From: Mycobacterium paragordonae
GTDB taxonomy: Bacteria; Actinomycetota; Actinomycetes; Mycobacteriales; Mycobacteriaceae
Reading direction: 5' to 3'
NCBI RefSeq assembly: GCF_003614435.1
Contig: NZ_CP025546.1
Location: forward strand, 4,774,001-4,838,000
Length of the DNA stretch: 64,000 bases
Below the pieces are notes generated by a model. It did not search any database, was not told where the DNA came from, and was given only the letters and a program-made list of their open reading frames with translations. This document shows positions 44,301 to 53,142 of the stretch, one piece after another. The translations under genes were made by a program, and so were the position numbers. Position 1 is the stretch's first letter. Each line of letters starts with the position of its first letter.

Positions 44301-47300
44301 CGGCCAGCGACTTGCCCTGCCACCAGGTGGCCTGGGTGGCGACGACGTGCCCGGCGCCTTCGAAGCGTTCGGACAGCCGCAACCAGTCGGCGTCGATGTC
44401 ACCCTCGTCGGTGAGCCACAGCTTGACCAGGTCCTCGCGGGCGCTGGCCCAGCGGTCGTCGAAGACGACGGCCTTCTTGCCGTCGAACGTCGGCGCCACC
44501 AATCGTGGCCAGTCCGCGCCCAATTCGGCGGTGACGAGGTCGATGAGCTCGGCGTCGGTGGCGGCGGAAGGTGCGGTGACCGGGTCGTCGAGACCGAGCT
44601 GACCCAGCACCAGGCGGGCCGCCGAGGCCAGCACGCCGTCGCGACCGGTGATCTGGTCGGTGAACTCGCTCAGCGCCGCGGCGTCGACGGTCGCACCGCC
44701 ACCTCCGCCCGCGGACGGCAACGACACCGGGATGCCGAGCCGCGCGCCGACCGCGCCTACCGCGGCGTCGATGACCTTGTCGACCGAGGCGGCGTCGGCC
44801 AGTGCCCCTTCGTGCAGGTGTCCCATGGCACCGCCGCGAACGCTGGTTCCTTCCCGGGTGCCCAGCGCCACCTCGACGGTGACGTGCTTGGCCCACCCCT
44901 CGCCCAGCTCCCAGGTCTTCGTCACGCGTTCGGCGATCGCCGCCGGCCGCTTGCCCGACGGTCCGAGCACCGTACGCAGCTGGTCGTTGATGGCGTCGGA
45001 AAGCACTGGGCCGAAGGGCTTGTAGGTGCGAGCCAGCTTGGTGACCTGCGCCCGCAGGCCGGCCAGGTCGGCCTCCGCGGCGCCGTCGATGGCGCCCAGG
45101 TTCAGCTCGGAGCCGAGGTCGACCAGCAGCTGGTTGCGCCGCGACGACGCGCCGTCGGTGATGGACTCGATGGAGTCCAGCGGCTCGATCTGGTCCAGGC
45201 GCATCTTGGCCGAGATAGCGATCAGGGCCAAAGTGGCGTCGGCAGCGTCGAATCCGATGTCGTCGGGGCGGGGGCCACCCGACGGCGCGGCTGGCGCCGG
45301 CGCCGGGGCGGCCGCCGCGGCCTCAGCCGGTGCAGCATCCGACGCGGCCGCGTCGGAATCCTCAGCCACCTCGTCTTCCGGCTCCGGGTCGGTGTCGGTG
45401 GCGAACAGCACCGCCGCGTCGCGCTCGGCGTTGAGCACTTCGATTGTGCTGTGCGCATATTCGGGCAGCTTCAGGGTGTTGGTGGCCAGGCCGGCGACGG
45501 TCGGCGCCGTCTTCACACCGATCTCGACGAACCGCTCCACGCCCAGGCCGCCGGCGGCCTCCTCGATGAAGAGCAGGTCCTGGGTTTCGATCCAGCGCAC
45601 CGGGCTGGCGAACTGCCAGGCCAACAGTTCGATCAGGACCTTGCGGGCCAGGTCGCGCGGGCGCTCGTTACGCCAGGTGTCGTAATCGGCGAGGATCTCG
45701 TCGAGCGGTTCGGCGGGCACCAGGTCCCGGATCTCCTGAATGAAGTCGCGGTCCAGGGTGAACGGCCGCGGCACCAGGTTGGGGATGTAGCGCCCGATGA
45801 TCACGTCGGGGTCCTTGTCCCGCGGCATCAGGCGCTCCAGCGAGCGCCGGAACTCGGCCACCCCGACCCGCAGCACCCGCGAGTGGAAGGGCACGTCGAT
45901 ACCCGGTACCAGGATGAATGAGCGCTTGCCGCCAGTCATTTCGCGGCGCCGCTCCACCTCGGCCTCCAGCGCCTCCAGGCCGCGCACGGTGCCGGCGATC
46001 GCGTACTGCGAACCCCGCAGGTTGAAGTTGACGATTTCCAGGAATTCCCCGGTGCGCTCGGCGATTCCGGCGACGAAGTCGGTGACCTCGTCGTCGGGCA
46101 GGTCGATCTGCGAGGGCCGGATCGCCGCCAGGCGGTAGTTGGAACGACCCAACTCGTCGCGCGGCACGATGTCGTGCATCTTGGAGCCGCGGTGGAACAC
46201 GGCCTCCAGCAACGCATCCAGTTCGAAGACGCCGCTGACACAGGCCAGCGCGGTGTACTCGCCGACCGAGTGGCCACAGGTGATCGCGGTTTCCACGAAG
46301 GCGCCCTGCTCGCGCATCTCGGCGACCTGCGCGGCCGCCACCGTCGCCATCGCGACCTGGGTGAACTGCGTCAAGAACAGCACACCGTCCGGGTGGTGGT
46401 AGTGCACACCGCTGGCGATGATGCTGGTCGGGTTGTCCCGAACCACGTGCAGCACGGAGAAGCCGAGCGTGTCACGGGTGAACCGGTCGGCCTCGTCCCA
46501 CACCTTGCGGGCCGCCTTGGACCGGGCCCGGACGTCCATGCCCATGCCCTTGTGCTGGATGCCCTGGCCGGGGAACGCGTAGACCGTCTTCGGCGATGCC
46601 AGCCGCGCGGTCGCCGACATCACCAGGTCGGATCCGATGCGGGCGGCAACCTCCAAAACCTCGGCGCCCTGGTCGATTCCAACCCGGTCCACCCGGAAGT
46701 CCACCTCGTCGCCGGGGCGCACCATGCCGAGGAAACGGGCGGTCCAGCCGATCAGCCGGGCCGGCGGCCGGGCCTGCCCGTCGGTGGCGGTCACCGCGTG
46801 CTGTGCGGCGGCGGACAGCCACATGCCGTGCACGATCGGCGATTCCAGCCCGGCCAGCAGGGCGGCGGCCTTGTCGGTGTGGATGGGGTTGTGGTCGCCG
46901 GACACCTCGGCGAACGGGCGCATGTCGACCGGGGCGCCGATCGAGACATCGCGGCGGCGCCGGCGTGGGGTGTCGGTGGCGTTCTCGGAGACCGCGCCAC
47001 CGGCCCGGGCGGGGTCGGTGAGTTCGGCGGTGCCGGTGCGGCCCAGGATCGCGAACCGCTCTTCCATGGTGGCGACGGCGGCACCGTCACTCGCCGTGAC
47101 GGCGACGGTGACCGGCACCACGCGACCCATGTCGGTGTCGGTCGCGTCCAAAGCGGTTGCGGCGATGGTCAATTGAGCCGGTTCCTTGGGCAACTGACCG
47201 GCCAGCTGGACGGCGTGGTCCAGGTGCACCAGGCTGAGCAGGCCTTCCACCACTGGGACGCCGGCGTCAGTCACCGCCGCGCCGATGGCCGCGAACACGG

Positions 47301-50300
47301 CGGGCCAGCAGTGCCCGACGAGCGCGTCAGGAACCGTGGTGAGGCTCGGCGCCAGCGGCTCACCGAAGGTGGCGGTGACGCCGGTGTGGTCGGCGACCCG
47401 TTCGGGGTCCCAGTCCACCGTCAGCGTGGCGGTGCCGTTGACGACCTCGGGGAGCGACTCCGGCCCGTCCACGCCGGCCGCGATGGCCAGCACGGAACGC
47501 ATTGCGGCGGTGGCGTCTTCGGTGGACACCACCGGGATGCCGCCGTCGATCGTGTTGGCGGGCAGGGTGAATTGAATGTCGATCCAGGTGCCCGACACTG
47601 GCACGCTCAGGGTGACGCTGTCACCGCCGGCCGTCACCTGCAACCGGGATCCGGTGGATGTGTGTGTGGCGGTGCGGCTTTCGTGTACCTGCCAGTCGCC
47701 GGGCTCGGCGATGCGGTGCACCGGGTTGATGGTGGTGCGGCCTGCCCACAGCACGTCGGGCGCGTCGAGCACCACGGCCAGCGGTCCGCGGATGTCGGCG
47801 CGGCCCAGCCTGCGTGCGGTGACGTCGTGTGGCTTGGCGCCGGTGCCCAAGACCTCATCGATCGCGGCCTGCTCGAAGCGGTCGAGTAGCTCACCGACGG
47901 GTTCGTCCAACCGGGTGATGCCGGCGACCGCCGCGGGCCCGGGGATGATGCACACCTGGTCGGCGTCGTAGCGGGCGTCGTGGGCCTGCCATAGCGAGTC
48001 GCTGCGCCACCAGCGCCGGACGTCCTTGTCGATGACCGGCACGAAGTTGACCGGCTTGCCCAGGGTCTTGCACAGCGAGATGAAGAACGGAACGTCGGCC
48101 GGGTGCAACTGCACGGTTTCGGCGTCCGGGTAGTGGGCTACCAGGGTGGCGATGGCGCGCTCGGGGTCTTCAAGCAGCGCCGGGTCGCCGAACTGGGTTT
48201 CGATGGGGCCGAAATCCTGTGCGTGCAAACGCGCTTCGGCGCGCTTGAGCATGTCTGCGAACCGGTCACGCCACGTGTCGGCCAGCCACGGGCTACCCGG
48301 GGCGGCGGTGTCCGCGGTCGAATTGCCTTCTCCGATGGAGAGTTCGACGTAACGCCGCAACCACTGCAGGTACGTCATGTCGGCGACGTCGCCGAAGTAC
48401 GGCTTGGCGGTCTTGGCCATCGCGGCGATGATCTCGTCGCGCCGTTCCGCGACCGCATCCGAATCGCCGGCCACCTCGTCGAGCAGCTGGCCGCAGCGCG
48501 ATGCGCTGTTGTCGATCTCGTGAATGTCGGCGCCCAGCTGACTACGGCTGGAAGCCATGCCGCCCTGGGCTTTTCCGGCGCTGATCCACTGATCGGTGCC
48601 ACCGGTCTCCACCAGCATCTGCTTCACCGAGGGCGACGTGGTGGACTCCAGCGTCGCCATCGCGGCGGTGCCGACCAGGATGCCGTCGATCGGCATCAAC
48701 GGGAAGCCGTAGTCCTGCGCCCAGCGCCCGGACAGGTAGTCGGCGGCGCGTTCCGGCGTGCCGATGCCGCCGCCCACGCAGACGGTGATGTTGGCGCGGG
48801 AGCGCAGCTCCGAGTACGTCGCCAGCAGCAGGTCGTCCAGGTCCTCCCAGGAGTGGTGGCCACCGGCACGGCCGCCCTCGACGTGCATGATCACCGGCCG
48901 GGTGGGTACCTCGGTGGCGATGCGGATCACCGAGCGGATCTGCTCGATGGTTCCGGGCTTGAAGACGACGTGGCTGATGCCGATGTCGTTGAGTTCCTCG
49001 ATCAGCTCGACTGCGTCCTCGAGGTCGGGGATGCCGGCGCTGACGACCACGCCGTCGATGGCGGCGCCGGACTGGCGCGCCTTCTGCACCAGGCGCTTGC
49101 CGCCCAGCTGCAACTTCCACAGGTACGGGTCCAGGAACAGCGCATTGAACTGATAAGTGCGGCCGGGTTCGAGCAACCCGGACAGCTCCGCGACACGGGC
49201 GGCGAAGATCTCCTCGGTGACCTGCCCGCCGCCGGCGAGCTCGGCCCAGTGTCCGGCATTGGCCGCCGCGGCCACGATCTTGGCGTCGACGGTGGTCGGG
49301 GTCATGCCGGCCAGCAGGATGGGCGACCGGCCGGTCAGCCGGGTGAACTTGGTCGACAGCTTGACCCTGCCGTCGGGCAGGCGCACGACGGTCGGCGCGT
49401 AGCTCGACCACGCGCGGGCCACCTCAGGAGTGGCACCGACCGTGAACAGGTTGCGCTGACCGCCGCGGGTGGCCGCCGGCACGATGCCGATACCCAGACC
49501 GCGGATCACCGGCGCCGTCAGCCGGGTCAGGATGTCGCCCGGACCCAGGTCAAGAATCCAGCGCGCGCCGGCGTCATTCACCTTGGTGATCTCGTCGACC
49601 CAGTCGACCTTGCTGACCAGGATGGCGTTAGCCAGGTGGCAGGCCAGCTCGACATCGAGTCCGACCGTTTCGGCCCAGCGGCCGACGATGTCGATGCCGT
49701 CGGACAACCGCGGGGTATGGAAGCCCACCTCGACCTTGACCGGATCGAAGACCGGCGCGAAGACGTCGCCGCCGCGCACCTTGTTCTTCCGGTCGGCTTC
49801 TTCTTTCTCGGAGATCTGCTGGCAGTAGAGCTCGAACCGGGACAGCTGCTCGGGGGTTCCGGTGATGACGACCGACCGGCGGCCGTTGCGGATCGACAGC
49901 ACCGGCGGGAGCACCGTGCGCACGTCCTGGGCGAACTCGTCGAGTAGCTGACTGATCCGCTCCGGGTCGGCGTTGGTGACCGACACCATCGGCGGGCGAT
50001 CGCCGAGCACCGAGATACCGCGGCGGCGCGCCACCAGCGTTCCGGCCGCGCCGATGAGCTGGCCCATGGCCAGCAGCTCGACGTCGCGGGCGCCGCCTGC
50101 CTTGAGCGCCTCGACCGCCAGCACGCCCGCCGAGTGACCCGCCAGCGCAACCGGCGGAGTTTCGGCGAGGTCCATACCCTGACGGGCCAGTGCACGGATG
50201 GCGGCGATCTGGGTCAGCAGCACGCCCGGTATGGATACCGCCGCCGAGGTCAGGTGCTTTTCCGAGGGAACCGTGTCTTCGGCCGCCAGCGCACGGACCC

Positions 50301-50577
50301 ACTGCAGCGGCTCGAAGCCGATCGGACGCACCACGACCAGCTCTTTGGCGACCGGCTCGAGCAGCAGCTGCACCTCACCGACCAACTCGGCCAGTTCGGG
50401 TTCGATGCCGGCCCCGGAGACCAGCTCCTCGAGTGTCTCCAACCAGGCGCTGCCCTGGCCACCGAACGCCACCGCGTAGGGCTCGCCCGCTGTCAGCCGA
50501 TCGACCAGAGCATGGGCGTTGTGCGGTCCACTGCCGTCGCGGTCTGCCGAGAGCCTGTCGTGCTCGTGGATCGTCAC
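41350..50577 (-). CDS. fas: Type I fatty acid synthase FAS-I
   Basis: A 3075-residue multifunctional enzyme making C16-C26 acyl-CoA, the primers for mycolic acid synthesis. Domains in order: acetyl transferase with Ser149 (LAGHSAGV), enoyl reductase from about 415 (LLAGMTPTTVDAKIVAAA), MaoC-type dehydratase near 1215 (DHNPIHTDKAAALL), malonyl/palmitoyl transferase with Ser1437 (TCGHSVGEYTAL), an Ala/Pro linker, ACP with phosphopantetheine Ser1811/1812 (DGASSRRNQL), ketoreductase near 2120 (VVTGASKGSIAASVAARLL) and ketosynthase with Cys2723 (VAACATAAVSVEEG). Length agrees with M. tuberculosis (about 3069). GTG start has AGGAG upstream. No frameshift or missing active site seen. Confidence 0.98.
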   Translation of the reverse strand: MTIHEHDRLSADRDGSGPHNAHALVDRLTAGEPYAVAFGGQGSAWLETLEELVSGAGIEPELAELVGEVQLLLEPVAKELVVVRPIGFEPLQWVRALAAEDTVPSEKHLTSAAVSIPGVLLTQIAAIRALARQGMDLAETPPVALAGHSAGVLAVEALKAGGARDVELLAMGQLIGAAGTLVARRRGISVLGDRPPMVSVTNADPERISQLLDEFAQDVRTVLPPVLSIRNGRRSVVITGTPEQLSRFELYCQQISEKEEADRKNKVRGGDVFAPVFDPVKVEVGFHTPRLSDGIDIVGRWAETVGLDVELACHLANAILVSKVDWVDEITKVNDAGARWILDLGPGDILTRLTAPVIRGLGIGIVPAATRGGQRNLFTVGATPEVARAWSSYAPTVVRLPDGRVKLSTKFTRLTGRSPILLAGMTPTTVDAKIVAAAANAGHWAELAGGGQVTEEIFAARVAELSGLLEPGRTYQFNALFLDPYLWKLQLGGKRLVQKARQSGAAIDGVVVSAGIPDLEDAVELIEELNDIGISHVVFKPGTIEQIRSVIRIATEVPTRPVIMHVEGGRAGGHHSWEDLDDLLLATYSELRSRANITVCVGGGIGTPERAADYLSGRWAQDYGFPLMPIDGILVGTAAMATLESTTSPSVKQMLVETGGTDQWISAGKAQGGMASSRSQLGADIHEIDNSASRCGQLLDEVAGDSDAVAERRDEIIAAMAKTAKPYFGDVADMTYLQWLRRYVELSIGEGNSTADTAAPGSPWLADTWRDRFADMLKRAEARLHAQDFGPIETQFGDPALLEDPERAIATLVAHYPDAETVQLHPADVPFFISLCKTLGKPVNFVPVIDKDVRRWWRSDSLWQAHDARYDADQVCIIPGPAAVAGITRLDEPVGELLDRFEQAAIDEVLGTGAKPHDVTARRLGRADIRGPLAVVLDAPDVLWAGRTTINPVHRIAEPGDWQVHESRTATHTSTGSRLQVTAGGDSVTLSVPVSGTWIDIQFTLPANTIDGGIPVVSTEDATAAMRSVLAIAAGVDGPESLPEVVNGTATLTVDWDPERVADHTGVTATFGEPLAPSLTTVPDALVGHCWPAVFAAIGAAVTDAGVPVVEGLLSLVHLDHAVQLAGQLPKEPAQLTIAATALDATDTDMGRVVPVTVAVTASDGAAVATMEERFAILGRTGTAELTDPARAGGAVSENATDTPRRRRRDVSIGAPVDMRPFAEVSGDHNPIHTDKAAALLAGLESPIVHGMWLSAAAQHAVTATDGQARPPARLIGWTARFLGMVRPGDEVDFRVDRVGIDQGAEVLEVAARIGSDLVMSATARLASPKTVYAFPGQGIQHKGMGMDVRARSKAARKVWDEADRFTRDTLGFSVLHVVRDNPTSIIASGVHYHHPDGVLFLTQFTQVAMATVAAAQVAEMREQGAFVETAITCGHSVGEYTALACVSGVFELDALLEAVFHRGSKMHDIVPRDELGRSNYRLAAIRPSQIDLPDDEVTDFVAGIAERTGEFLEIVNFNLRGSQYAIAGTVRGLEALEAEVERRREMTGGKRSFILVPGIDVPFHSRVLRVGVAEFRRSLERLMPRDKDPDVIIGRYIPNLVPRPFTLDRDFIQEIRDLVPAEPLDEILADYDTWRNERPRDLARKVLIELLAWQFASPVRWIETQDLLFIEEAAGGLGVERFVEIGVKTAPTVAGLATNTLKLPEYAHSTIEVLNAERDAAVLFATDTDPEPEDEVAEDSDAAASDAAPAEAAAAAPAPAPAAPSGGPRPDDIGFDAADATLALIAISAKMRLDQIEPLDSIESITDGASSRRNQLLVDLGSELNLGAIDGAAEADLAGLRAQVTKLARTYKPFGPVLSDAINDQLRTVLGPSGKRPAAIAERVTKTWELGEGWAKHVTVEVALGTREGTSVRGGAMGHLHEGALADAASVDKVIDAAVGAVGARLGIPVSLPSAGGGGGATVDAAALSEFTDQITGRDGVLASAARLVLGQLGLDDPVTAPSAATDAELIDLVTAELGADWPRLVAPTFDGKKAVVFDDRWASAREDLVKLWLTDEGDIDADWLRLSERFEGAGHVVATQATWWQGKSLAAGRQIHASLYGRIAAGAENPNPGPHSNEIAVVTGASKGSIAASVAARLLDGGATVIATTSKLNDERLAFYRTLYRDHARFGAALWVVPANMASYSDIDALVEWIGNEQSESLGPQSIHIKDAQTPTLLFPFAAPRVVGDLSEVGARAEMEMKVLLWAVQRLISGLSKIGAERDIASRLHVVLPGSPNRGMFGGDGAYGEAKSALDAVVSRWHAETSWAERVSLAHALIGWTRGTGLMGHNDAIVTAVEEAGVTTYSTEEMAGLLLGLCDVESKVAAASSPIKADLTGGLAEANLDMAELAAKAREEMTAESHADDDAAAEGTIAALPSPPRGYTPAPPPAWADLDVDPADLVVIVGGAELGPYGSSRTRFEMEVENELSAAGVLELAWTTGLIRWEDDPQPGWYDTQSGDLVDESELVERYHDTVVERCGIREFVDDGAIDPDHASPLLVSVFLDKDFTFVVSSEAEARSFAEFDPEHTVIRPAPDSGDWQVTRKAGTEVRVPRKTKLSRVVGAQIPTGFDPTVWGISPDMATSIDRVALWNIVTTVDAFLSAGFSPAEVMRYVHPSLVASTQGTGMGGMTSMQTMYHGNLLGRNKPNDILQEVLPNVVAAHVVQSYVGSYGSMIHPVAACATAAVSVEEGVDKIRLGKAELVVAGGLDDLTLEAIIGFGDMAATADTSMMRGRGIEDSKFSRPNDRRRLGFVEAQGGGTILLARGDLALRMGLPVLAVVAYAQSFGDGVHTSIPAPGLGALGAGRGGKDSALARALGKLGVTADDIAVISKHDTSTLANDPNETELHERLADSLGRSAGAPLFVVSQKSLTGHAKGGAAVFQTMGLCQMLRDGVIPPNRSLDCVDDELAGSSHFVWVRDTLRLGDRFPLKAGMLTSLGFGHVSGLVALVHPQAFIASLDPGQRADYQRRADARLLAGQRRLASAIAGGEPMYQRPPDRRFDHDAPEKRQEASMLLNPAARLGDDDAYQASAG

Positions 50578-51113
50578 CTTTTAATCTCCTGTATGCGTCT
50601 GTGTCGCGCGTCTGCGTGGGCCTCGTGTCGGTTCGTTCGGGCCGGCCCTTGCCAGAAGGCCCCGTCACAATCCGGGCGATTCCACACCGAATCGCAGCCG
50701 ATAGTCGTCTGACCGGTGCTTCGTCGGCGCCTGATCCCTCCGTGACGAGGCGTCATCTACCTGCATCGGACCCCATAAGAGTGTCATAAGGGTCTGTACG
50801 TTTTCTTGACGTCGGAAGGTTACTGACGAGTTCTACGCGCGGGTAACCGTGTCACGGGTAACACCGGCTCTGACAACTGGCACGAGCGTCTCGAACAAAC
50901 GTCCTGCATGTAGGTGGTTACGGTCGAGTAGCTATAACAGCGCTGTTCAAAGCAGCATTGTTACCAAATCGTTATGCGAAAAAATTCAGCTGTGTCGGCC
51001 CGCATCTGAGTCTCGCGCCTCGGGCGCGCGGATTCATCGGCGTAGCCGACAATGGGTACTGAGCGAACGAGTGTTTGCTGGAATGTTTGTCGAAGTCTTA
51101 GAAACCGGTCTGC
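50578..51113. promoter_or_regulatory. fas upstream regulatory region (candidate FasR sites)
   Basis: 536 bases without a gene, between fas and the Rv2525c orthologue. Several related elements cluster 240-370 bases upstream of fas. These are GGTTAC (50818), GGGTAAC (50841 and 50856, a 15-base direct repeat) and GTTAC further on. There is also a perfect 12-base palindrome, AACAGCGCTGTT (50936-50947). FasR (TetR family) activates fas from inverted repeats in this region in M. tuberculosis and M. smegmatis; assignment to these elements is inferred. Confidence 0.55.
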
Positions 51114-51833
51114 TCACGCCCACTGGCCGAACTGCGGCTTGAGAATCTCGTTGACGTCGACCCCGATGCCGCCCACCGACCGTTTATCGATCTCCACCTG
51201 ATGCAGATGCGCGGCTGGATGGGTGTACCCCTTGGGCGAGCCCCAGTTGTGCTGCCAGAAATAGCTGCCCAATCCGTCGTGCACGGCCCAGTCGATGGTC
51301 TTGGAGTTCGCGTATACGCCCGTGCGCTGATGCCCGATCACCGACTCCCAAGAGCGCAGATACGGCACGATCTGGTTCTTGTACTGCTCCAGCGACGGGT
51401 CGTCGTCAATCGACGCGTAGATCGGGGCGCCGGCGGGACCGCCCGCCGCGGCGTGCAGTTCAGCACCACGCTTGGCGTGCTGCATGCCGGCCGCGGCGCC
51501 ACCCAGCCAATCGGAGGTGGTCCCCTTGCCGAACTGGTAGCAGGACACGATCTTCAGACCGCTTCCGTGCAGGTCCTGGGCTTCGGCGAGTTGAATGGGC
51601 TTACCCAGCATCCAGTTGCCGCCGGGCCGGCGATCGGAGACATAGCGGATGGCCCCGACCGCACCCGCGGCCCTGATCTGACTGGCCGGGATGACACCGG
51701 CCGCGTAATCCAGCAAGGTCCCGAGCGCAGCGGACGCCGGTGTCGCGCACACAGACGCCGCAGCGACGCCGAGCCCGAGCAGGCCCGGTGTCGCGGCGGC
51801 GAGTTTCAGCACGTCACGTCGCGATAGCGGCAC
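51114..51833 (-). CDS. Rv2525c-like Tat-exported glycoside-hydrolase-fold protein (DUF1906)
   Basis: A 239-residue exported protein. The twin-arginine signal SRRDVLKLAAATPGLLGLG is followed by an Ala-rich cleavage region (ATPASA). The mature domain is DUF1906, related to glycoside hydrolase family 25-like folds (LLDYAAGVIPASQIRAAGAV, IYASIDDDPS, TGVYANSKTIDWA, HLHQVEIDKR). It matches Rv2525c nearly throughout as I recall it. In M. tuberculosis that protein is a Tat substrate linked to cell wall integrity and beta-lactam response. GTG at 51833 gives the same length as the orthologue, though the ribosome binding site is weak. Confidence 0.93.
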   Translation of the reverse strand: MPLSRRDVLKLAAATPGLLGLGVAAASVCATPASAALGTLLDYAAGVIPASQIRAAGAVGAIRYVSDRRPGGNWMLGKPIQLAEAQDLHGSGLKIVSCYQFGKGTTSDWLGGAAAGMQHAKRGAELHAAAGGPAGAPIYASIDDDPSLEQYKNQIVPYLRSWESVIGHQRTGVYANSKTIDWAVHDGLGSYFWQHNWGSPKGYTHPAAHLHQVEIDKRSVGGIGVDVNEILKPQFGQWA

Positions 51834-51942
51834 ATGCCACAGGGTAGCCAACAACCTCAGCAGACTCAGGGATCTCAATAGTCACAGCTATGTCACTTTG
51901 CCGCATCGGCTGCCAGGTAAGGGCTACGTTTCCCTTTCACTA

Positions 51943-51960
51943 TAAAGTTAGTAAAGTTAG
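51943..51960. repeat. Tandem 9-base repeat upstream of Rieske oxygenase
   Basis: TAAAGTTAG occurs twice in exact tandem about 30 bases before the Rieske gene start, in an AT-rich island in otherwise GC-rich DNA. It probably includes the promoter and possibly a regulator site of the catabolic cluster. Confidence 0.5.
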
Positions 51961-51990
51961 ACGACGGCGACCGCTGGACCGGGGGTTCGG

Positions 51991-53142
51991 ATGCAACACG
52001 ATCAGCTCATCGACCTCACCCGTCGTGCCCTGAAACTGGCGCGGGACAAGACAACCGATCTCGCGCCCGCCCAGTACCTGATGGACGCCCGCGAGTACAC
52101 CTCGACCGAGCGGCACGAGCGTGACCGCGCCATGGTAATGGCCAGCCCGCAACTGGTCGGCTACGTTTCGGAGTTGCCGCGGGCGGGTTCGTACTGCACC
52201 AAGACGGTGATGGGCCGGTCCATCCTGCTGACCAGAACCGCCGACGGTTCGGTGAAGGCCTTCGACAACGTCTGCCTGCACCGGCAGGCGCAGGTGGTCG
52301 AGGGATGCGGGGTGGCCAAGCGGTTCTCCTGCCCCTACCACGCCTGGACATACGACAACACCGGCCGCCTGGTCACCGTCCCGGGCCGCGAAGGCTTTCC
52401 CGATGTGACGCCGAAATCGGATGGGTTGACCGAGCTGCCCGCCACCGAATTCGCCGGATTCCTCTGGGTGGCAATGGATCCCGGGTCGGACCTGGATGTG
52501 GCCGCACACCTGGGACCACTGGCCGACGAACTCGACTCGTGGGGCATCGGTCGCTGGTCACCGCTGGGCGAGAAGGTGCTCGACTCCGCTATCAACTGGA
52601 AGCTGGCCATTGACACGTTCGCCGAGAACTACCACTTCGCCACCGTGCACCAGCAGACGTTTGCGACGATCGCGCGCAGCAACTGCACCGTGTTCGACGC
52701 CTACGGGCCGCATCACCGATTGATCTTCCCGCTCAACACGATCCTGGACCTCGACGACACGTCCGAGGACAAGTGGGTCCCGTTGAACAACCTGGTCGTC
52801 ATCTACGCGTTGTTCCCGAACATCGTGATCTCGGTGACGATCGCCAATGGTGAGTTGTTCCGCGTCTACCCCGGCGACCGGCCGGGCCGATCGATCACCG
52901 TTCACCAGAACTCGACTCCGCTGGACATGTCGGAGGAGTCCGTGGCCGCAGGCGCACAGGCCGTTTTCGAATACGCCCACGCCACCGTGCGCGACGAGGA
53001 CTACCGGTTGGTTGAGGGCCTGCAGGCGAACCTGGAATCCGGTGCTCGGCAACGACTTACGTTCGGCCGCAACGAACCTGGGTTACAGCATCGTCATATC
53101 GCCTGGGAACGGGCGCTGGACGAGGCCTGCTCAGACACCTGA
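51991..53142 (+). CDS. Rieske-type aromatic ring-hydroxylating oxygenase, alpha subunit
   Basis: A 383-residue oxygenase. The Rieske [2Fe-2S] ligands are Cys95 and His97 (VCLHRQ) and Cys114 and His117 (SCPYHAW). The catalytic domain carries the mononuclear iron motif DTFAENYHFATVH with the bridging Asp and two His. Overall length and order match alpha subunits of aromatic or steroid oxygenases. No beta subunit is encoded nearby. The ferredoxin at 61.8 kb could serve as electron donor. The 3' end overlaps the convergent AttH-like gene by 12 bases. Confidence 0.9.
   Translation: MQHDQLIDLTRRALKLARDKTTDLAPAQYLMDAREYTSTERHERDRAMVMASPQLVGYVSELPRAGSYCTKTVMGRSILLTRTADGSVKAFDNVCLHRQAQVVEGCGVAKRFSCPYHAWTYDNTGRLVTVPGREGFPDVTPKSDGLTELPATEFAGFLWVAMDPGSDLDVAAHLGPLADELDSWGIGRWSPLGEKVLDSAINWKLAIDTFAENYHFATVHQQTFATIARSNCTVFDAYGPHHRLIFPLNTILDLDDTSEDKWVPLNNLVVIYALFPNIVISVTIANGELFRVYPGDRPGRSITVHQNSTPLDMSEESVAAGAQAVFEYAHATVRDEDYRLVEGLQANLESGARQRLTFGRNEPGLQHRHIAWERALDEACSDT

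Noticed and set aside
43765..45921. 718-codon plus-strand ORF inside fas
   Set aside because: Antisense of FAS-I; composition is that of a mirrored high-GC gene.
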